Below, one piece after another: positions 59,247 to 64,000 of a DNA stretch of 64,000 nt. Numbering within the stretch: position 1 is the first letter of the stretch; every line of letters begins with the position of its first letter. The translations under genes were made by a program, and so were the position numbers. Source of the DNA: an uncultured Acetatifactor sp. (GTDB lineage: Bacteria > Bacillota > Clostridia > Lachnospirales > Lachnospiraceae); contig CAJUFI010000002.1 in assembly GCA_910585665.1 (NCBI GenBank), positions 1 through 64,000 on the forward strand, written 5' to 3'. The notes beneath the pieces were generated by a model. That model saw only the letters and a program-made list of their open reading frames with translations, searched no databases and was not told the DNA's origin.

Positions 59247-59487
59247 TGCTTTCCTCCTGTTCTCTGCGGATTCTTTCTGCTTCTCTCCGCCCTGCAATTA
59301 TTACATAGATGTCAATGTGAAAACCATTTACGATATTGACTGCCTCCAGCTCTGTCAGATTGCACCTTTCCTGAAGTTCTATCCGCAGCTTGCGCCTATC
59401 CCCTATGTCCTGCAGACCGTTCGGAGGCAGGAGCTTCGCTTTATCCCTATATTCGCTTGCTATCTCCTTTGTCAAAACCTCGGCCAT
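59236..59487 (-). CDS. hypothetical small element protein
   Basis: 83 residues, helical: MAEVLTKEIASEYRDKAKLL, ... LRIELQERCNLTELEAVNIV. C-terminal run of charged residues (REAERIRREQEESNES). No domain. Part of the overlapping gene series. Confidence 0.6.
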   Translation of the reverse strand: MAEVLTKEIASEYRDKAKLLPPNGLQDIGDRRKLRIELQERCNLTELEAVNIVNGFHIDIYVIIAGRREAERIRREQEESNES

Positions 59488-59489
59488 GC

Positions 59490-59678
59490 CTATGCCCTTT
59501 CTACATAATCAACACTATTTGTCTGAAAACCATTCTCCGCACAGAACTCGATCCAGCACTCTAATAATTCCTGCAGGTTGCAAGCGTCAAACTGGGTTTC
59601 ATCGCCATCGTTAAAACCTATGTTATAGGTGCCGCCACCTGCATATACGACACCCACTGCCGCTTTTCCTAACGTCAC
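59490..59678 (-). CDS. hypothetical small element protein
   Basis: 62 residues starting MTLGKAAVGVVYAGGGTYNI. Overlaps its upstream neighbour by four bases (ATGA-type coupling). Not recognised. Confidence 0.6.
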   Translation of the reverse strand: MTLGKAAVGVVYAGGGTYNIGFNDGDETQFDACNLQELLECWIEFCAENGFQTNSVDYVERA

Positions 59679-60598
59679 TCTTTCGCCTCCAGCCTTTCTA
59701 ATTGCTCAATCACACGCTTCAGCGAATACTCAGAATTGCCGTTAAGGTGCCTCTGCCATGCTGACTGACTCGGCGCCCATCGGAAACCGTTACTTTTCAG
59801 AATCTCCCTTACCTCCGGCTCCGGCTTTCCGTCAAACATCAGCTGCAGACGCATTTCCTCGGTATTCCGCACGATCTTGAAGAATTTGCACTCTTCCTCC
59901 TGGGTCCCCTTCTCCTTTGCGGCCTTCAAACTCTTTATCCTTCCCTCGATCCGGTGGATATTGGCGTTATTATTCTGGAGCGCATAATCCGGGAATCCAA
60001 TCCTCCCACAGAAGTCCGGCTCTCTCAGTTCCTTTATCTGGGCCTCTGAGTACCCCATATCCCGCAGTGCCTCATTACCTTTTTCTGCATCCTTCATTCT
60101 GACCGCCTTATTCGCCGCCTTCATTGTCTCCTGCAGCTCCTTTAAGCCTTCCAGCTTTTCCTCCAGTTTCTCAATGGCCCTCTCGTCACCCGATTTGATG
60201 ATGTCCTTGCCATGCAGGATGCCTTCCATTTTGCGGAGGATTCCCTGAATTTCCTGAAACTTCTGGTAGTTCCGATCCGCCGCTGCGTTCTGCTTCTCTT
60301 TCTTCTTGACTGGAAAATTTCCGGCTCCGGAAATCATCACGCTCGGACACATCATTCCGATGCGACTGGAATCATTCATGTTCTCAGCCATCTTCCTTGA
60401 ATACCTCTCGGCCAGCTTATAAACACGCTCCGCCTCTTCCGGTCTTGCCTCAGCCACCTTGTCTGCCAGATCATACGCTTTATTCACATACCCCTGGTAC
60501 TCTGCCGTCTTGCTTCCTTCCTGATAATCGCTGAAGGACATCATACTATGCGCTGTCCTTGCCGCCGACTCATTGATTGCATAATAAACTCTCTCCAC
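59675..60598 (-). CDS. hypothetical coiled-coil protein with phage-type C-terminal domain
   Basis: 307 residues from GTG 60598, ten bases after GGAGG and overlapping the upstream stop by one base. N-terminus VERVYYAINESAARTAHSMM, then coiled coil (~105-190), then FCGRIGFPDYALQNNNANIH, and the C-terminal EILKSNGFRWAPSQSAWQRH motif that recurs in large polyvalent phage and conjugative-element proteins. Likely accessory in element biology; no enzyme motif seen. Confidence 0.7.
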   Translation of the reverse strand: MERVYYAINESAARTAHSMMSFSDYQEGSKTAEYQGYVNKAYDLADKVAEARPEEAERVYKLAERYSRKMAENMNDSSRIGMMCPSVMISGAGNFPVKKKEKQNAAADRNYQKFQEIQGILRKMEGILHGKDIIKSGDERAIEKLEEKLEGLKELQETMKAANKAVRMKDAEKGNEALRDMGYSEAQIKELREPDFCGRIGFPDYALQNNNANIHRIEGRIKSLKAAKEKGTQEEECKFFKIVRNTEEMRLQLMFDGKPEPEVREILKSNGFRWAPSQSAWQRHLNGNSEYSLKRVIEQLERLEAKE

Positions 60599-60795
60599 TA
60601 TGCCGATACCTCCAATCTTTCTCTGTGCTTTGTCATGCGAACAGCACATTTTCCGTATGCCTCCAGATTCTCCCTATACTCCCGAAGAGAACGCTTTGCA
60701 TCCGCCCGTGTGTATTCGCTGTTCTCAACCTCCCAGCCGTAGCCGTAGTTAGTCTCAATATCCCAACGGTCCCTCGTCTTTCTCTGATACGCCAT
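60598..60795 (-). CDS. hypothetical small basic protein
   Basis: 65 residues, very basic: MAYQRKTRDRWDIETNYGYG, then RADAKRSLREYRENLEAYGK. The stop overlaps the next start by one base. No family recognised; charge suggests nucleic-acid contact. Confidence 0.65.
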   Translation of the reverse strand: MAYQRKTRDRWDIETNYGYGWEVENSEYTRADAKRSLREYRENLEAYGKCAVRMTKHRERLEVSA

Positions 60796-60797
60796 GC

Positions 60798-61106
60798 TTA
60801 CACCACCTTTAATGAAATAATGATATGCTCCGGCGTAAAGCTCTTGTCGCTGTCATACAGAGTACAGGTGCCGCCCTCGAACTTCCAGAACGCTGCCTTG
60901 CTCCAGCCCAGGTAAGAACCCTTGCCGTTATTTGCCAGTGTTTCCCGGCTGTCCGGCTGGTCGGGAATGATGCTGTAAAACCCTGTACTATCGGCAACAT
61001 TCACTCTCCTACGCTGCCCTACGCATCCCTGGCGGGCATGAGCAACAATCTCAAACTCTGCCCCTTTTACAAGCGCCCTTTTCAACTGCGCCAAATTCTT
61101 AACCAT
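60798..61106 (-). CDS. hypothetical element protein
   Basis: 102 residues from ATG 61106 (GGAGGAGAAGC upstream). KNLAQLKRALVKGAEFEIVA, then beta-rich with FWKFEGGTCTLYDS. Similar short proteins appear in many Firmicutes phages; function unknown. Confidence 0.65.
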   Translation of the reverse strand: MVKNLAQLKRALVKGAEFEIVAHARQGCVGQRRRVNVADSTGFYSIIPDQPDSRETLANNGKGSYLGWSKAAFWKFEGGTCTLYDSDKSFTPEHIIISLKVV

Positions 61107-61119
61107 GCTTCTCCTCCTT

Positions 61120-61635
61120 TCACGCAAATGGCAAATCTGCCATTTCCTTCTCTAATCTCTCCTGCTCGGTTTTCCATGCCTGGTACTCTTCCTCTGTGGC
61201 TCTCTTGGCCCATTCACACACCGGACATTCAGAACCCAATTCCTTGTCAGACGGTCCGATTTCAACACCGGCTTCGTCCACCCTCGGAGACTGCCAATCC
61301 TCAGCCGCCTTATCATTCGCAATTTGGGTAGCCTCCACCTCGCTGCTCGCCTGCACCATGTCTTTCCACCATACAGGCTCACAAGGGCCACTTTCTGCAT
61401 CCCCATCCGTTCCCGGAACAACCAGACATACTTCGTACCAGCCCGGCTCCGCTACCAGCTCATAATCCGCCGCGTCCTTTTCAGATAAAGGCTGAGCGTA
61501 CTCAATCCAGCCCCATGCCATCCGGCCAATGCTTTCCACATACTGTCTGCTGTCAAAATTCCCAATATCCAAAACCTTCTGTGACTTCGGATAACCACCG
61601 GGCATTACCGGCCTCTGTGTACTGTAATACTTCAT
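61120..61635 (-). CDS. hypothetical element protein
   Basis: 171 residues: MKYYSTQRPVMPGGYPKSQK at the start, a Cys pair ECPVCEWAKRATEEEYQAWK near the end. This opening is frequent among phage and ICE proteins of Clostridia. Function unknown. The start overlaps the upstream gene stop by four bases. Confidence 0.65.
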   Translation of the reverse strand: MKYYSTQRPVMPGGYPKSQKVLDIGNFDSRQYVESIGRMAWGWIEYAQPLSEKDAADYELVAEPGWYEVCLVVPGTDGDAESGPCEPVWWKDMVQASSEVEATQIANDKAAEDWQSPRVDEAGVEIGPSDKELGSECPVCEWAKRATEEEYQAWKTEQERLEKEMADLPFA

Positions 61636-61919
61636 GCTCTCGCCTCCCGTGCAAATATGCTTTCAACATCAGAACGTCTCTCCCGGATCATCGCCCTGGC
61701 CGTAATTTCATCAATTCCGCCCGATGTAATGCTTACAATCTTCTCTGCCGCCTGCCCGAACAGCTGGTACAGGTCCGCATAAATCGAATCTGCCTCAGCC
61801 TCGAACTTATCTGCCTTCTCCATATCAAAATGCTCTGACTGCATCCAATACTCTGACTGCTGCTCGGCTTTCTTCATTTCACGCTCCAGAATCTGCATCT
61901 TTCTGAGTAAATCTTTCAT
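61632..61919 (-). CDS. coiled-coil element protein
   Basis: 95 residues from ATG 61919 with AAAGGA eight bases upstream. Almost entirely coiled coil: MKDLLRKMQILEREMKKAEQ to YADLYQLFGQAAEKIVS. The longer open frame upstream passes through the motif at 61971-62001 and is not used. Function unknown. Confidence 0.6.
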   Translation of the reverse strand: MKDLLRKMQILEREMKKAEQQSEYWMQSEHFDMEKADKFEAEADSIYADLYQLFGQAAEKIVSITSGGIDEITARAMIRERRSDVESIFAREARA

Positions 61920-61970
61920 TGACAACATCCTTTCTCGTTTCTGCGTTTTCTTGCCTCTTGTGTAACTCTC

Positions 61971-62001
61971 ATTTGCGAGCTTTGCAAGTAAAAAAATATA
62001 C
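61971..62001 (-). promoter_or_regulatory. operator-like repeated motif, copy 2
   Basis: ATTTGCGAGCTTTGCAAGTA then AAAAAATATAC, 28/31 identical to 57477-57507. It abuts the stop of the 62002-62286 gene and lies 52 bases upstream of the next start, the same distance as copy 1 from its gene. Confidence 0.6.
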
Positions 62002-62286
62002 CTATTCCCAATCCAGCTCTCTGAGTTCCTGGGCCTCTTTGATGTAACCATTGCTTTCCAACAGCCATAGATCGTACTGAATAGCCAAATCCTCCAGACT
62101 GCAACCGCAATCATTCAGACTGTATACTTCTTCAACAACTTCGCCGACCATTGCCTTGTCACCAGCTGCCACGAGTACCGCAACAATACTCTGTACTTTC
62201 TGCTGAGCCAGCTTCCAATCCGCCGAATCCATATCGTAGTTTCCTCTTTCGCTCAGGGCTGCTCTGTAATCGCTCATATTATACAT
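62002..62286 (-). CDS. hypothetical element protein, first gene after the promoter
   Basis: 94 residues: MYNMSDYRAALSERGNYDMD, helical and acidic, with a Cys pair in NDCGCSLEDL. GGAGG lies about 10 bases upstream. First gene behind the consensus promoter at 62330-62358. No family recognised. Confidence 0.7.
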   Translation of the reverse strand: MYNMSDYRAALSERGNYDMDSADWKLAQQKVQSIVAVLVAAGDKAMVGEVVEEVYSLNDCGCSLEDLAIQYDLWLLESNGYIKEAQELRELDWE

Positions 62287-62329
62287 AACCTCTACCTCCG
62301 TGTCTTAGTTGTTGTTTGATTATGTATAT

Positions 62330-62358
62330 ATTATAACTCGCAACTACGAATTTGTCAA
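62330..62358 (-). promoter_or_regulatory. perfect-consensus promoter of the element
   Basis: On the minus strand TTGACA (62353-62358), exactly 17 bases, TATAAT (62330-62335). The spacer contains GTTGCGAGT, the word found in the repeated operator-like motif. It drives the long leftward gene series from 62286. The XRE gene immediately upstream is a candidate repressor. Confidence 0.9.
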
Positions 62359-62388
62359 TAGTTTTACTTCTCAAAATACAAATTATTT

Positions 62389-62733
62389 TTATTTTTTCCT
62401 AACAATAATCTCGTATCCGAGAGCAGATGTCATTCTTTCAAAATTGTCGAACCTCATGCTGACCGTGTTTCTGTTGAGTGCCTGGCTCACATTCTGCCTC
62501 ACAACCCCCATTCTCTCCGCAAGCTCTTTCTGATTCAATCCCTCTTTCTCCAGAAGCCTACGGATAATCTCAGCCGGATCAGTTCCCACACACTCGCCCT
62601 GCAGCTTTTCAATCGCCTGGTTAAGAGCTTCGACATCTGCTTTCCATATATCCTCCGGCTCTTCCTTATCAATCATGCTGCCGCAATGCTCGGCCAGGCT
62701 CTCCAGCTGCTTAATTATTTCACTCATTGCCAT
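62389..62733 (-). CDS. XRE-family regulator of the element
   Basis: 114 residues (ATG 62733; 62727 is also possible). Helical N-terminus SEIIKQLESLAEHCGSMIDK, then an HTH: AEIIRRLLEKEGLNQKELAE, RMGVVRQNVSQALNRNTVSM, ending NFERMTSALGYEIIVRKK. Resembles antitoxin- or repressor-type small XRE proteins. Overlaps the HNH gene by 14 bases. Its site just ahead of the consensus promoter makes it the natural candidate to bind the TTGCGAG words, which is inference. Confidence 0.8.
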   Translation of the reverse strand: MAMSEIIKQLESLAEHCGSMIDKEEPEDIWKADVEALNQAIEKLQGECVGTDPAEIIRRLLEKEGLNQKELAERMGVVRQNVSQALNRNTVSMRFDNFERMTSALGYEIIVRKK

Positions 62734-63550
62734 GCTCAACCTTTTTCTCCTTTCCTTTTCTCTTTGCGGCCACACTTAATTTCGCCACCGCTACTCCTGC
62801 TTTCGTAGATTCCGCATTGCTGAACCGCAATCCTCTCCTGGTTAGCTCCAGGTTCTCCGCACAATCGAGCAACACCAGATTTTCGATACTGCAGTTGTCT
62901 TTGTCGCCATCCAGAAAACCCACCATTTTCCCTTCCGGAACCGGACCATTATGCTCTTCCCATACTCTCCGATGTACGAACTCGAATCGTTCCCGCTGGA
63001 TGCCGGTTTCCTGAACCTTCTGAATCAGATATCCGTCCGTGGTATGAGTATACTCCCCTACTTCCATGTGGTTTGCCGGTACGTTCCCTTTCTTAAACAT
63101 TGTTGCAGCTGCTTTCGCATACGCCTCGGCCGACATCTTCTTTCCCTTGTTGGCAGGAACATGACCCTGCTCAAACTGCCCGGTCAGCCCGGTATTGATA
63201 CCGTGGTTTCTCTTATACGCTTTCATCTGCCGGATACCGATTGTTCCGGCTCCGTATTTCCGGTTTACTGCCTCCACCAATTCTGCAGTGCTTTTTCCCT
63301 GGGCGATACTTTCAACATACTCAGCCATCCCTTTCGGGTATTTTACGGAATAACCTTTCGGGTTTCCTGTCGGTGTTCCGCTCCGAATATGAAACCGGCT
63401 TTTTGCCCCCTTGATGATTTCCTCCGTGAAAACCATTCCGTACTTCTCGCTGAAACCCTGCTGGTTGATTAGGGCTGTTACTTCTTTCGTTGTCCGGCCT
63501 GGTACATTCTCGATCAGCCAGTCAACTACTTCCTGCGGCCACTTCCACAC
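62720..63550 (-). CDS. HNH endonuclease, phage type
   Basis: 276 residues. N-terminal HTH-like repeats (TTKEVTALINQQGFSEKYGM, STAELVEAVNRKYGAGTIGI) followed by the HNH core FVHRRVWEEHNGPVPEGKMV, FLDGDKDNCSIENLVLL. The two HTH-type repeats suggest sequence-specific cutting, as in homing or packaging-associated endonucleases of phages. Overlaps the downstream XRE gene by 14 bases and the upstream gene by 29. Confidence 0.88.
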   Translation of the reverse strand: MWKWPQEVVDWLIENVPGRTTKEVTALINQQGFSEKYGMVFTEEIIKGAKSRFHIRSGTPTGNPKGYSVKYPKGMAEYVESIAQGKSTAELVEAVNRKYGAGTIGIRQMKAYKRNHGINTGLTGQFEQGHVPANKGKKMSAEAYAKAAATMFKKGNVPANHMEVGEYTHTTDGYLIQKVQETGIQRERFEFVHRRVWEEHNGPVPEGKMVGFLDGDKDNCSIENLVLLDCAENLELTRRGLRFSNAESTKAGVAVAKLSVAAKRKGKEKKVEHGNE

Positions 63551-63800
63551 TTACTTCACCCCCCCCACGAACCTCCAGCATTTCAGGAACGGCTTTCGCT
63601 CTCTCGTAACCGTATTCATCCATGTGGATCATTGCCTTCAGCTGAAGCTCGCCGGTCTTGATGATCTGCTCTCCGATTTTTGCCATTGCCTCTGCCCGCC
63701 GAATTTCTGCGTCCATCTGCTCACCGTTAAGGTCCTCGTCACCCAATTTTTCCAGCTGAGCGAACAGATGATTATTCAAATCTCCTAATGTATTCTTCAT
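63522..63800 (-). CDS. hypothetical phage-like protein
   Basis: 92 residues: MKNTLGDLNNHLFAQLEKLG, then EIRRAEAMAKIGEQIIKTGE. Helical N-terminus and a Gly-rich end. Proteins of this form are frequent neighbours of HNH genes in Firmicutes prophages; role unknown. Confidence 0.7.
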   Translation of the reverse strand: MKNTLGDLNNHLFAQLEKLGDEDLNGEQMDAEIRRAEAMAKIGEQIIKTGELQLKAMIHMDEYGYERAKAVPEMLEVRGGGEVSVEVAAGSS

Positions 63801-64000
63801 CTATGACACCCCCTCTGTTTCTGACAGTCCCGGAAACTTCTGCATCAGAAGTCCTTTCAATGCCTCTACATCATCTGGAGGAAGAATCTCAGGCCCTTTC
63901 TGGATTCCGAAAAGGACATCGCCCGCTATCCCACATCCATGAATATCTGCTCCATACAGATAGGATGCTGCCGAATTGAACGGACGCTCCTTGATAATCC
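63801..64000 (-). CDS. partial CDS, C-terminal 65 residues
   Basis: The minus-strand frame is open from the window edge to TAG at 63801: it reads IIKERPFNSAASYLYGADIH, then GDVLFGIQKGPEILPPDDVE to a GLSETEGVS end. The start lies beyond the window. Co-directional with the rest of the element, no family recognised. Confidence 0.55.
   Translation of the reverse strand, partial: IIKERPFNSAASYLYGADIHGCGIAGDVLFGIQKGPEILPPDDVEALKGLLMQKFPGLSETEGVS

Noticed and set aside
1..64000. CRISPR array
   Set aside because: No regularly spaced direct repeats were seen; the only tandem array is the hexamer repeat at 20661-20720.

Overview
The window looks like a chromosomal segment of a mid-GC gut Clostridia, most likely Lachnospiraceae. 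The reasons are strong GGAGG ribosome sites, Firmicutes-type RuvAB, IlvC, LeuCD and MetH, an ROK fructokinase next to a class I mannose-6-phosphate isomerase, L-fucose isomerase, and several AAA-ATPase/PD-(D/E)XK and Rpn-family genes that are multicopy in that family. Nearly all genes run on the minus strand. The assignment is by protein resemblance only.

Layout. 1-1.3 kb: AT-rich, broken NUDIX gene ended by a palindromic 106-bp repeat, then an orphan ORF. 1.4-7.3 kb: a zincin, a putative lipoprotein-like gene, and ruvB and ruvA, separated by 2.9 kb holding an alpha-fucosidase remnant and an HTH/ImmA/unknown three-gene cassette. 7.5-11.2 kb: MATE transporter and leuCD. 11.3-21.2 kb: a gene-turnover zone with three AAA-ATPase/nuclease-fold genes, one Rpn nuclease, remnants, repeated hairpins and a ten-copy hexanucleotide repeat, around manA and an ROK kinase. 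21.3-32.1 kb: an exopolysaccharide cluster (DUF4422 glycosyltransferase, Wzy, two GT2, Wzx flippase, pyruvyl transferase, acyltransferase, a DPM-like GT2, a DUF6020 membrane protein).

32.17-33.63 kb: a tyrosine recombinase gene and an outward-facing near-consensus promoter, both enclosed by a perfect 22-bp inverted repeat. This looks like a self-contained invertible promoter. As sequenced it points away from the polysaccharide operon, toward a small XRE regulator; after inversion it would fire into the operon. I consider this the most interesting feature of the window.

34.5-41.8 kb: L-fucose isomerase, then a DedA/glycosyltransferase/response regulator/histidine kinase operon. 42.2-49.7 kb: branched-chain amino acid genes (ilvC, two different ilvN, ilvB), a zincin, a frameshifted DUF2500 gene and cobalamin-dependent methionine synthase. 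50-51.9 kb: a lipoprotein and three small membrane proteins. 52.1-64 kb: the left part of a prophage-like or integrative element, all minus strand, with overlapping small genes (HNH, XRE, Rha-like, DUF6273, ParB-like, PD-(D/E)XK, ASCH, PAPS-reductase-like). A perfect-consensus promoter and a repeated candidate operator lie inside it. The element runs off the right edge, and its integrase and right end are not visible. No rRNA, tRNA, CRISPR array or recognisable riboswitch was found.
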